This document shows, one piece after another, positions 52,245-61,836 of a DNA stretch of 64,000 nt (position 1 is its first letter; every line of letters begins with the position of its first letter). A program made the translations under genes and the position numbers. The notes below the pieces were generated by a model. It saw nothing but the letters and a program-made list of their open reading frames with translations, was not told the origin of the DNA and did not search any database. The stretch is from Diadophis punctatus similis (lineage: Eukaryota; Chordata; Lepidosauria; Squamata; Dipsadidae): assembly GCA_023053685.1 (NCBI GenBank), contig JALIGW010000010.1, positions 8,222,596-8,286,595 of the forward strand. Direction: 5' to 3'.

Positions 52245-52558
52245 TGACAGAGTGAGAATTAATCTCACAGAGGTGATGTTTGATCTTTTCTAGAATTAGA
52301 AATGAAACCGCAGTTTAAAAGTCTAAGTAAAAATATTTATTTCGATACAAAAACAATAAATTCTAATTAATTACATGTCTGATATAAAATGTGCGACTTC
52401 TCTCAATGGAAGCCAGAAGAAGAAGGGAAGAAGGAGATTGGAATGCACACATGCGTACAAGAACATATCAATCACGTGCTCAGGAATAAACCATTATAAT
52501 GAATAGGGATGCAGCTCCCTGCATATACATGTAACAGGCAATAAATCACACCGTGACA

Positions 52559-52697
52559 GGGCCGAGGTACATCGGGTTTGCGAGGGAAACACACTCCATG
52601 TGCAGGCCAAGGGCAAGACCTGTGAGGGGGCTGAGGAGAAGATGACCAGCAGCAACCTGCTCTCCAGCCACAAGCAAAAACAAACACATAAAGAGCG
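52559..52697 (+). pseudogene. BPNT2: BPNT2 (IMPAD1) exon 1, second part, with a splice-donor-like end
   Basis: Reading from 52561 gives AEVHRVCEGNTLHVQAKGKT and CEGAEEKMTSSNLLSSHK, clearly the stretch of BPNT2 that follows the membrane segment, up to the conserved 'KGKTREGA-type' block of the phosphatase domain. The expected RKMFYLLKTA positions are filled by diverged codons, and at 52698 there is GTGAGC, a good splice-donor match. That suggests genomic DNA rather than a processed copy. Catalytic motifs lie in later exons, which are not in the window. Confidence 0.75.
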
Positions 52698-53428
52698 GTG
52701 AGCGCGTGATGGCTGATGGTTTCTGGCACCAGCCGCCCCATCCCCTGCATTGCCTCATGGCAGCAACACCCCCACCCCACCCCCTGCGTTGCCTCAACTC
52801 ACCTCACCCTCTGGGACAAGCCTCCCGCCCACTGTCCCATCTACCGGAGACCCCTGGATTCCCTCCCCAACACCACCCGGCCCACATGAGCGACATCGAG
52901 CTGACCATGCCTACTTAGCTGTGACCACCCCAGCCATGCCTCCCACACTGCCCCCCCCCGAGGACAACCACAATGCTGATGCGGCCCGCAATGAAATCGA
53001 GTTTGACATCCCTGACCTAGAGATATAACCCAATGGCAATATTTACAGTTACATATGTTGACAACATTGTTTGGACCAGCAACATTTTCAGTTTCTGAGA
53101 CACTTGAGATACTAGATACTAGACCTCAAGTTATGATTTATACAAGAACAAATAATATTTAGAATTTATTGGACTTTGTTATGTTTATATAGAAAAAGAT
53201 GATCAAAAATAACATTTTATTGTAGAAGTAACAAGAACAATGTTTCTTTAAAACACATGTTTTTACAATGGCTTACCAAGTTATGGGTGAAAGTAATGGA
53301 TTATAAATATAATTATGCAAAAAAGCTAATTTTGAAGATGATAACATTCTTTTGAATTATATACCTAGTACTTGGAACTTAACAAGCAGACAGCTTAAAT
53401 GGGATTTTTTGGAGGGTCCTTATCAGAG
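52698..53428. other. Region after the BPNT2-like exon; a Pro-rich open frame of doubtful status
   Basis: 52750-53028 is open for 92 codons (…PTPPPALPQLTSPSGTSLPP… ending NEIEFDIPDLEI). It has no recognised domain and could be chance, or a remnant of a viral gag. The AT-rich 53030-53428 shows no gene. Confidence 0.3.
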
Positions 53429-54140
53429 GTGGTATTCAGCTGGTTTGGACCGGTTCTCCCGAACTGGTGGCAATGATTCTGCACAGTTTGGCAAACTGGC
53501 AAATGCCACCACTGGCTGGCCCTGCCCACCCAGCCTACCCTGCTCACCCCACCCCTCCTAGTCACTCCTTATCTCGCCTCACCTGCCTTGAGTCATGCCT
53601 GAGGCATAGCTGCTGCTGCTGCTTTCTGGTTCCCTCACTTGCCTTGCCCAGTTGATCTCTGCCTGGTGAGTCTTCCTTCACTTCTCACCCAGCTGCCTCC
53701 CATGTGGTCCCGGCAGCCCAGGTTGCTTGCCTGCCTTCCCTGTGGCCCCCCATGCGGCCCAGCTACCTGCCTGTCTGCTGAGCCTTCCTTTGCCTGTTTG
53801 CCAGCACAAATGGCCTGTTACAGGGCCTTCCTAGGGCTCCCCCGGCCTGTTACAGGCCGAAATGGAGGGTTCCTGGCCCCGATCCGCCCTCCCAGGCCCT
53901 GTCCGGGACTTCCTAGGGCTCCCCCAGACTGTTACAGGCCAAAATGGAGGGTCCCTGGTCACGATCCACCCTCCCAGGTCCCATCTGGGCCTTCCTAGAA
54001 CTACCCCGGCCTGTTAAAGGCCAAAATGGAGGGTCCCTGGCCCTGATCTGCCCTCCCAGACCCCTTCCGGGCCTTCCTAGGGCTTCCCCGGCCTGTTAAA
54101 GGCCAAAATGGAGGATCCCTGTCCCCGATCCGCTCTCCCC
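53429..54140 (+). repeat. Dispersed repeat containing an 82-bp minisatellite
   Basis: Begins 'CAGAGGTGGTATTCAGCTGG…GACCGGTTCTCCCGAAC', like the hAT ends elsewhere. From about 53817 a unit containing TCCTAGGGCTCCCCCGGCCTG recurs at 53829, 53911, 53993 and 54075, an exact 82-bp period over about four units. The 119-codon frame here (53639-53998) is repeat-derived. Confidence 0.75.
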
Positions 54141-54202
54141 ACCTCATTTCCCATGACTTTACTGTATTTACTATTCAAAGAGCTGCAGAAGAGACTGAGC
54201 CA

Positions 54203-54653
54203 TGTGGCAGAGAAGCCAAAGTCTTTTATTCAGAAGCTGGTGAAGCTGTAAGATGTAAAGAAAACAGCTTTCCCCATCTGATTAAAAGACTTCGGCTTCT
54301 CTGCCATGAGGGCCTGCATGCTTAGTTTTTGCACAGTCTGATCAGGCTTAGTTTGGGCCCAGTCTGCATTCTGCTGACTGGCTAGTTTGAATGAGCAGCT
54401 TCAGGGGTTGGGACATGGCAGCCAATCAACAAGGGCTTTGCAGTTCAGCCCGGTGAGACAAAGGAAGTTACCTCCCATTTCATTGGCTGCTGCTGTTGCT
54501 GCCTCAATCCCTGAAGCAGGAAGCCTAGGCCTGCTGGCCATATGGCAATAGCCGAAGTTTTTTACTCAGAAACTGGTGAAAATGTTTTGCTTAGATTTCA
54601 TGTTCTTACAGCTTCACCATCATCTGAATAAAACACTTTGGCTTCTCTGCCAG
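54203..54653. repeat. Four alternating inverted repeats (plus, minus, plus, minus)
   Basis: 'GGCAGAGAAGCCAAAGTCTT' plus about 30 bp occurs at about 54206 (plus), 54265-54312 (minus), 54545-54597 (plus, weaker) and 54605-54653 (minus). The first and last arms are the best pair and may be terminal repeats of an unrecognised DNA element. Confidence 0.6.
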
Positions 54654-55028
54654 TGGGTCAGCCTCTTCTGGATCTCTGGATACCTTCAAAAAAGTAAGAT
54701 CTTCAAAAAGTAAGTAATAAAATAAATGGCATGATTAACATTTCCATTATTTTCAGTGGGAAGTAAAGGTAATTAAGTTAGCATGAATGTAACCTATTAT
54801 GTTTAAAAATATAAAAGAACTATATGTTAAAAATGTCCCTGATTTGCAACTAAATCATTCATGTCCATCCTTTGATTTTTGTAGCAAATTGTACATTTTT
54901 GTTTTTATAAAAGAAAAGTGAATATTCATTGAGAATCAATCTATTTCTTCAGAGTAGTTCCTCTCTCACCATCCTCTAAAGTCAGTTGTTGCTCTTAAGG
55001 TCCCACCAAGAGCCCTTGATAAATGTAC

Positions 55029-55224
55029 AAAATGAAACTCGTCTTCTTAGTAGATACAGGGGCAGCTCGAACATCTTTAAATTATGTATATCCAGGACTT
55101 AAAATTTCAGCTGAAAACATTTTTGTCTCTCAAATCAAGGGAGAAACCCTGATCAGAAAGTATCAGAATTTGAACCCAGTAGCTTAGTGTACCAAAATAA
55201 GGAGGTTAAATTAGCTCCATTGTA
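55029..55224 (+). pseudogene. Retroviral protease remnant
   Basis: The frame carries LVDTGAARTSL, the aspartic protease active site (Asp-Thr-Gly-Ala), about 45 further residues, and then stops (TAG at 55183-55185). The hAT element at 55225 cuts the remainder. The continuation after 56361 reads 'LYVPEAGTSLFRRDAI', the typical end of the protease. Confidence 0.7.
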
Positions 55225-56353
55225 TAAGGTGACCAGATGTCCCGCTTTTGGCGGGACAGACCCGATTTTAAACCAATTGTCCCGCGTCCCGCATCGTTTC
55301 AAAAAAGTCCCGCATTTTTGAAACAACGCCTTCTGACCGGATGTCTCCCACACAGAAATCTGCGGAACGTGCACAGGCCGGTGTAAAAAAATAATCAGAG
55401 CCGGGATGTTTCTTCACATCAATGCCGCTTCTGAGCGAAAGGAAAGGAAGCGCCTCATCCACATTCCCGCCCGCACCTTTTTTTCTCTCTTCCTCTCCCC
55501 AGGGTGATTTCCGGCGACGTCCAGGGACTCTTTCAGCAGCCGAGCCAGGCCCCGCCCAGCTTCCTCCCCGCCTCCCACGTGTCATTCACTCTTTGCATCT
55601 CGGGCCCTCCCCCCGCAAAGAGCAGAGACAGGCTGGCCTGGCTCCGGCTCCTTTCCTCCCCAGGAATCCTTTCCCGGGTCTGCTACATGGGGGGAAGGAG
55701 CGGAGGCGTGGGGCACCCGCCGGACGCCGCCCCGGAGAGAAGACCAGGCCCGGCTGGCAAGGGCCAGGAAGGATTTTTCCCGCGCCGCCAGCCAGCTTGT
55801 CCTCCGGGTCAGACGCAGCAGAGGTGAGCCCCGGCCATGGCATTGGTAAAGGCTGCGATGAAGGGGTGGTGGTGCACAAAGCTGCAGCCTCTGCTGCGTC
55901 TGGCCTGGAGGACAAGCTGGCTGACGGCGTGGGAAAAATCCTTCCTGGCCCTTGCCAGCCGGGCCTGGTCTTCTCTCCGGGGCGGCGTCCGGTGGGTGCC
56001 CCACGCCTCCGCTCCTTCCCCCCGTGTGGCAGACCCGGGAAAGGATTCCTGGGGAGGAAAGGAGCTGGAGCCAGGCCAGCCTGTCTCTGCTCTTTGCGGG
56101 GGGGAGGAGCCGCTTCTTGGGAGCAATCTTGCGTTGCTTGCCAGCCAGCCAGCCCAAGCCACTGCTGGCTCCCGAAGGGGAGGCGGGAGGTGAGGAAAGG
56201 CCTCCCGCCTCCACCCACCCACCCACCTGGACGCCGACATTAGCATCTTTTGCCTTCTGCGCATGCACAGAGGGCAAAACTCAAATGACGGCGTCCAGGG
56301 GCCCCCGCCCCCCCGCCAATGTCCCGCTTAAAAAAAAAAATCTGGTCACTTTA
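55225..56353. mobile_element. hAT element with a 218-bp-arm palindrome
   Basis: Ends TAAGGTGACCAGAT and ATCTGGTCACTTTA are inverted repeats, flanked by CCATTGTA at 55217-55224 and 56354-56361 (perfect 8-bp duplication). Most of the inside is a GC-rich inverted repeat with arms about 55607-55824 and 55888-56105 and a 63-bp spacer, so both strands show near-identical open frames. TAGGGTGACCAGA-type ends are known from hAT elements in other vertebrates. No transposase. Confidence 0.9.
55607..56105. repeat. Large GC-rich inverted repeat
   Basis: Left arm from CCCCCCGCAAAGAGCAGAGA to GACGCAGCAGAGG. Right arm from CCTCTGCTGCGTC to TCTTTGCGGGGGG. The arms differ at only a few positions by eye. Confidence 0.85.
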
Positions 56354-57060
56354 CCATTGTATGTCCCAGAAGCAGGGACATCTCTATTTAGGCGAGATGC
56401 CATTATTGCCGTGGAATTAGAAATAAGAGTGAGAAGAAATTCTGAAGAAAATAAATAGACTCCCTTCAAAGTAGCTAAGTTAACTGAAGAAGATGAAAAG
56501 GATATAAATTCGCAAGTTTGGGTAAGAGTGGGAAATAGAGCAGGATTACAGATACCTCCTCTAAAAATCAACTTGAAACAGGAAAGTGATGTAGTGAGAC
56601 AAAAACAAAACGACATCTCCCTAGAAGCAAGAAGGGGCTTGCAGTCTCTGATTGATGGCCTCTTGAAGGATGGATTGATTGAGCCATGTATGTTCCCCTT
56701 TAATACCCCAGTGTTACCTGTTAAAAAGCCAGACAGACCCTATAGATTAGTACTGGATTTCCTCATGAACACACCTGGTTTATTGTAGTAGATTTGAAGG
56801 ATGTATTTTGGAGTTGTCTATTAGACGAGGGATCAAGAGATAAGTTTGCATTTGAATGGGAACATCCAGAAACGCGTAGAAAACAACAGTATTGGTGGAT
56901 TGTTTTGCTTCAGGGATTTACCGAATCACCAAATTTGTTTGGTCAAGTGTTAGAACAAGTGTTGGAAAAACTTCACACCAATGATGGAACCAATTTAATC
57001 CAATATGTTGATGATCTGTTGATATCAGGGGAAAAAAGAGGACTGAGGTGAAGAAGGGGC
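56354..57060 (+). pseudogene. Retroviral reverse transcriptase, broken
   Basis: After the protease end, 'VWVRVGNRAGLQIPPLKI' and 'RRGLQSLIDGLLKDGLIEP' lead into the RT fingers ('PVLPVKKPDRPYRLVLDF'). A deletion then joins to 'VVDLKDVFWSCLLDEGS'. 'QYWWIVLLQGFTESPNLFGQ' and YVDD at 57004-57015 are intact. Stops at 56456-56458, 56786-56788 and 57049-57051. The LPQGF motif reads LLQGF. Confidence 0.8.
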
Positions 57061-57072
57061 ACTGATGATCTG

Positions 57073-57877
57073 TTGAATTTTCTAGGAGAATATGGGTTAA
57101 GAGTGTCAAAAAGCAAGTTGCAGTATGTAGAGAAGGAAGTTAAGTACTTGGGACATTTAATCAGTGAAGGAAAAAGAAGAATAAATCCTAAAAGGATTGA
57201 AGGTATAGTTTCACCACCATTACCTAAGACAAAGAAGGAACTCAGAAAGTTTTTAAGTTTAGTGGGATACTGTAGATTGTGGATTGACTCCTATGTCAGT
57301 CTAACAAAAGACTTGTATGCTAAACTGTTAGAAGAAGAGCCTGATATTTTACAGTGGACTCAAAAAGAGAAACTAATAGAACAGTTAAAGGAGAAATTAA
57401 TTACTGCATCTGTATTAGCTCTTATTTCATTGGAAAAACTTTTTCATTTATTTGTAAATGTGGATAAGGGATGTTTAATTTGTAAAAAAAAAAAGACCAA
57501 CAAACAAAATCTGTGCCAAAAAGAAAAAGGGGGAAAGCCTGTAGCATTGAGACCCTTTCAGTTCATACAGGTTGACTTTACTGATGAAATGCTATTTGGG
57601 TTATCACCCTTGGAGAACCAGGGAGAAATGCCCAGTTTTGAAACCAAAGATAAGCTTATAAAGAACTATATTCTAGAGTTGTCTTCTGTTTTATCATCCT
57701 TCAGGAAGAAAGGCCTGCTGGCCGAAATACCACCTTTGGAATTTGCAGTCCACAACTACCACATTGGAGATTGGGTCCTGATTAAAACTTGGAAAGACAA
57801 AAAAACTCCAGCCAAACTGGGAAGGACCATTCCAAGTGCTGTTAACTACTGAAATCACAGTAAGAACATGAGAAAAG
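57073..57877 (+). pseudogene. Retroviral RT connection, deleted RNase H and integrase rump
   Basis: 'LQYVEKEVKYLGHLISEGKR' and 'ELRKFLSLVGYCRLWIDSY' are the RT thumb/connection. The RNase H is nearly all missing: 'LFVNVDKG' jumps to CLICKKKK…, the CxxC end of the integrase zinc finger. 'PFQFIQVDF' (first core Asp) is followed by another deletion to the integrase C-terminus 'YHIGDWVLIKTWKDKK', and in another frame past 57830 the usual 'VLLTTEI' strand. It is open across 57073-57852 because the deletions preserve the frame. Confidence 0.75.
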
Positions 57878-58269
57878 GGGTGGACTAGGGGTGAAATGCT
57901 CCCAGTTCGGACCAGTTCTTGTGTACCGGTAGTGGTGGGCACTGGTGGTTCACTGAGCCAGTAGCAATGGCTAGTTGGCCACGCCAAACGGTCCCCCGGT
58001 CACTGCTTGCTCACTCGCCCTGTCCCGCCCAGTCTCTGCTCTGCAGCTTGCCTGCCTGAAGCGCTGCGCCCCTGATCTGTGTGCCAGGTAAGCCTGCGAA
58101 GTTGCGGCCTACCTAGCTGCCCCTGCCCCCCCCCATCCCAGCATGCCTTCCCTATTTCATTCCCCATAAGGAAATAGTCCCCTGGGAGTTGGGCGGCATA
58201 TAAATCCATTTAAATAAAAATAAATAAATAAAAATAAAAAGCTAGATATAAAGGAAAGGAGGATAAGCC

Positions 58270-58690
58270 ACGTGGAAGGCAGGCAAGCATGTTGGGGTGG
58301 CGGGGAAAGGAGGTAGCAGCCTACTCCCTTCACCACAGCCCTGCCATGCTTGGCGGCCTTCCACACGGACTTCCTGGTGTCCCTGTAGCCAGCTTGCGGA
58401 GGCAGGCAAGCAGAAGGCCACCTGGAAGGCAGAAAAGCATGTCGGGATGGCGGGGAAGGGAGGTAGCAGTCTACTCCCTTCCCCACAGCCCCGACATACT
58501 TTCCTGCCTTCCACACGGCTTTCCCGGTGTCCCCATAGCCAGCTTGCGGAGGCAGGCAAGCAGAAGGCCATGTGGAAGGCAGGAAAGCATGTCGGGGTAG
58601 TGGGGAAGGGAGATAGCAGCCTACTCCCTTCCCCGCAGCCCTGCCATGCTTGGCGGCCTTCCACGCGGCCTTCCCGGAGGTCGCTTTCCT
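58270..58690 (+). repeat. 149-bp tandem repeat, about three units
   Basis: Units start GGAAGGCAGGCAAGCATGTT, GGAAGGCAGAAAAGCATGTC and GGAAGGCAGGAAAGCATGTC at 149-bp spacing. Each contains AGCCTACTCCCTTC and AGCCAGCTTGCGGAGGCAGG. Confidence 0.85.
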
Positions 58691-59640
58691 TTTGAGGTCG
58701 GTGTCCAGCCTGGCCCGGCCAGTGGGTGGGCGGGCGGCCCTTGGTCGAAACGCAGACACTGAGAGGGCGGCGGCAGCAGCAGTGCTCCAGAAGGGCAAGT
58801 GGATGTCCTGTGGCTGCTGCACATGAGGATGCCCCCCTGCAGGAAAATCTAGAGAGGGGAGGGGGATGCTGCAGAAAAGGCTGCCTTCCACCTGGGCCCG
58901 CGTGCCTCCCGTGCCAGCTCCACAGTGTTTGGGACTCCAAAGCAGCACACTGGCCTCCCACCTGGCCACCTGCCTGCTCTCTTTGTGGAAGGCGGCCTTT
59001 TCTACAGCATCCCCCTCCCCTCTTTGGATTGACCTGCAGGGCTCTGCCTTTGCAGAAACGGGGCAGGCGGTTTGTATGGAGGATTGGCAGGGGGGATGTG
59101 CAGCCCTCTGGGATGGAAAGCGGGGCAAGAGAAGGCACAACAGGCTGCGCTGCCCCGGCCCCACTCAACCACGCTTCTTTGCTACGCTACAAAGAAGGGC
59201 GGAAGTTCCAGCCCATCCGCCCCACGAGCGAAGCAGGTGGCATGAATGAGACCGCTCGGCAGCAGCAGGTTGCGTGGAGGAGGGGCACTGGGGGCGGGGG
59301 ACCCCCTGCCCTCCGCTCACCTGCTCTCTGCACATGAAGATGAACTGCTGCCTGCCGTGAACTCCTCACCGCTCCCATGCTAACGCCCCAGTACCATCAC
59401 TGGGGAAACACCACAGAACTCCCAAGCATGCTGGCGGGGGCCAGGGAGGGGGGATGGGTGCCTGGACCACCAAGGCCCACAGCCGCGACAGCTCTCCAGA
59501 CAACGCCACTCTCCCTGCCCCGCCAAGGCCCCCGCCAGGTCTGGAGTTTGAGGCCAGCGGAGCTCCATAGGTGTGCGCCCCAACGCTGCCCGGCCCGCGT
59601 AGGTCCTGGAGCTGAAGCCAGGAAGGTGAGAGGGGCAGTG

Positions 59641-59931
59641 GAAAGGAAAGGAAAGGAAAGGAAAGGAGGAAAGGAAAGGAAAGAAGGAAAGGAAAAGAAA
59701 AGAAAAGAAAAGAAAAGAAAAGAAAGGAAAGGAGGAAAGGAAAGGAAAGGAGGAAAGGAAAGGAAAGGAAAGGAAAGAAGAAAGGAAAGGAAAGGAAAGG
59801 AAAGGAAAGAAGGAAAGGAAAGGAAAGGAAAGAAGGAAAGGAAAGGAACGAAGGAGGAAAGGAAAGGAGGAAAGGAAAGGAAAGAAGGAAAGGAAAGAAG
59901 GAAAGAGAAAGGAAAGAAGGAAAGAAAGAAA
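59641..59931 (+). repeat. (GGAAA)n microsatellite
   Basis: About 290 bp of GGAAA, GAAAA and GGAGGAAA units. Long Lys/Glu or Phe/Ser/Pro frames here are by-products. Confidence 0.95.
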
Positions 59932-60212
59932 ACTTATGACCACAATTGAGCCCAAAATTTTGGTTGCTAAGCAAGAGCGTTGTTAAGTGAGTTTCACCAC
60001 ATTTTACAAATTGGCCACGCCCACCCAGTCACATGACCACCAAGCACGTCCACCCGGTCACATGACCACCAAGCATGCCCAATGAATCATCTGACCACCA
60101 AGACATGCCCATCTGAAGCCATGCCCACCTGACCGCCAAGCCACACCCACAGAATAAGCCACGCCCACAGAACCAGTAGGGAAAATTTTTAGATTTCACC
60201 ACTGGGGTGGAC

Positions 60213-60752
60213 TCATTATACCCAAGTAAAAGGACCAGTGGAAGAACCAACCAGTTTGACTGTTCAACAAACTGAAGACCCCCTACAAATTAAATTGATG
60301 AAATCATAGCCAATGTTAGAATCTTGGCATTTTTTGGTAATGGGGTTTGTTAATTGCAATTGGGGTTTTAATTTTCTACTGTTTCAGGAAAGAAATACCT
60401 TCTGTGGTTGGAAAGGAGAAGAAACTGAAGGAAACATTGGTTCCTTTATTGTGATTGCAATTTTATTACTGTGTTTATTGTGATTGCAATTGTATTACTG
60501 CTTGTTATCATTGCATTGACTGTGGCCCTTACCATAGTCATTGTAATATTCCTTGCTCTGAAAACTATAAAGATGAGAATGTTACTGTTGTTAGTATGCG
60601 GCCAATTTACAACCTAATCCTGGGACTTCCAATGGATTCCAGAACTTGATGCAAAGGCAGCTCACAAATTAAAGGTAAAGCAGCCACCCCTCAAAGCTTT
60701 AGTCAACAGTTGGCCAATTACTTAAAAAAACAGTGGGCCCGTCAGTCTATAT
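60213..60752 (+). pseudogene. Putative retroviral env remnant, first part
   Basis: Between two hAT elements. One frame near 60490-60580 encodes a strongly hydrophobic segment (VIIALTVALTIVIVIFLAL) followed by Lys/Arg, a plausible membrane segment. Other frames are full of stops. The env label rests on position after the integrase and on this segment only. Confidence 0.35.
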
Positions 60753-61828
60753 CAGTGGTGGGCTGCAGCAGGTTCGCACCAGTTCGAGCGAACCGGATGT
60801 TAATATTCTGCTTAGTTCGGCGAACCGGCAAATCCCACCACTGGCTGGCCCCACCCACCCACCCACCCATCCCCTGCCCCCTGCACCCCCCACCCCCGTG
60901 AGGTTGCTATTCAGGGTGGGGAAGCTGCAAGGGCCTGATTGGGAGCCACGCTGATCAGCTGGGAGGCTGTGAAAGTGTGAATGAACCTGCAGCGCTGATC
61001 AGCTGGGAGGCTGCCACCCTCCCTGCAGCCCAAAAGAAGACCATGTGACCACCACTTTTTAAAAAAGTTCAGTCAGACCTTCCATCTTTGTGAGATCTTT
61101 TTCCCCCTGAGAAGTTGGAAGGTCTGACTGAACTTTTTTTAAACTGGAAGTCACATGATCTTCTTTTGTTGCGCTTCATGCAGGAGAACAGAGCTGGAAG
61201 GCAGGTTAGTCAGGGAATGGGATGGGGTGGAAGTGAGGATTTTGCATTATCATTGGTCTGGAATGGGGTGGAAGTCGGGATTTTGCATTATCATTGGTCT
61301 GGGATGGGGTGGAAGTCAGGATTTTGCATTATCATTGGTCTGGGATGGGGTGGAAATGAGGATTTTGCATTATCATTGGTCTGGAATGGGCTGGAAGTGA
61401 AGATTCTCTGCACCCCTCCCTCAAATGTTCTTTAAAATACTGAGTTTCCCAGCATTCTTTTAGGAACCGCCAACATGCAAACTGTGGTTACTCATCCTAA
61501 AATGAATCCTTTTTACCTGGAGCTTCAAAAATTGCTGTTTGCTGGGAAGATGTGTAGCTAAAAGTCAGTCTACATTTAGTGTACATCTGACTTTGGGGAT
61601 ATTTCTTCATAACCAAACAAAAGTGTATTTTCTGTGCAGTTCACACCCCTTGCTTGCTAAATCTGGATGTCACAAAACAAAGCCCACATTTTGTAATTGA
61701 CCCCTGTGCCCCGTTTTGACTGCCAGAGTGCTGCAGGAGACTGAGCGCTGTCACACCCCTGGCCACACCCACCCAGCCAATCATTAGGGCAGAGAACTGG
61801 TTGTTAAAAAATTTGCAGCCCACCACTG
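60753..61828. mobile_element. hAT element, 1.08 kb
   Basis: Perfect 8-bp duplication GTCTATAT at 60745-60752 and 61829-61836, and 14-bp inverted ends CAGTGGTGGGCTGC / GCAGCCCACCACTG. Inside are 'TTCGCACCAGTTCGAGCGAACCGG', a hairpin 'AGTTCAGTCAGACCTTCCA…TGGAAGGTCTGACTGAACT' (about 61068-61137), and a 41-bp tandem repeat at 61218-61400. No transposase. Confidence 0.93.
61218..61400 (+). repeat. 41-bp tandem repeat, about 4.5 units
   Basis: The unit GGATTTTGCATTATCATTGG + TCTGGRATGGGGTGGAARTSR repeats with a few substitutions. Confidence 0.85.
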
Positions 61829-61836
61829 GTCTATAT

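Larger units (their letters stand above)
40200..52558 (-). mobile_element. Ty1/Copia element, copy 2, inserted in BPNT2 exon 1 and itself interrupted
   Basis: LTRs are 40200-40521 and 52245-52558. By eye about six substitutions and one 8-bp indel separate them, so it is a young insertion. Order on the minus strand: 5' LTR, primer site, ORF0, [element X copy 2], gag, PR, IN, [L2 segments replacing about 0.4 kb], RT, RNase H, 3' LTR. Flanks GGCAG and GGGCC do not form a clear duplication. It belongs to the same LTR subfamily as the solo LTR at 163-484, and a slightly different one from copy 1. Confidence 0.92.
57886..60204. mobile_element. hAT element, 2.3 kb, with internal tandem repeats
   Basis: Flanked by GGGTGGAC at 57878-57885 and 60205-60212, a perfect 8-bp duplication in the retroviral sequence. 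Ends TAGGGGTGAAATG and TTTCACCACTG are imperfect inverted repeats. Inside: a 149-bp tandem repeat (58270, 58419, 58568), an inverted repeat around 58858-58900/58978-59022, a (GGAAA)n microsatellite, the 17095-type repeat (59936-60000) and the CATGTGAC minisatellite (60011-60178). No transposase. Confidence 0.88.

Noticed and set aside
55422..56277. 273- and 231-codon frames on opposite strands with similar peptides
   Set aside because: The similarity is explained by the inverted repeat at 55607-56105; there is no known domain.
58157..59168. 335- and 308-codon minus-strand frames
   Set aside because: They lie in a hAT element over a 149-bp tandem repeat, and the peptide repeats with the DNA.
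59366..59974. Open frames of about 190-200 codons on both strands
   Set aside because: Generated by the (GGAAA)n microsatellite within a hAT element.
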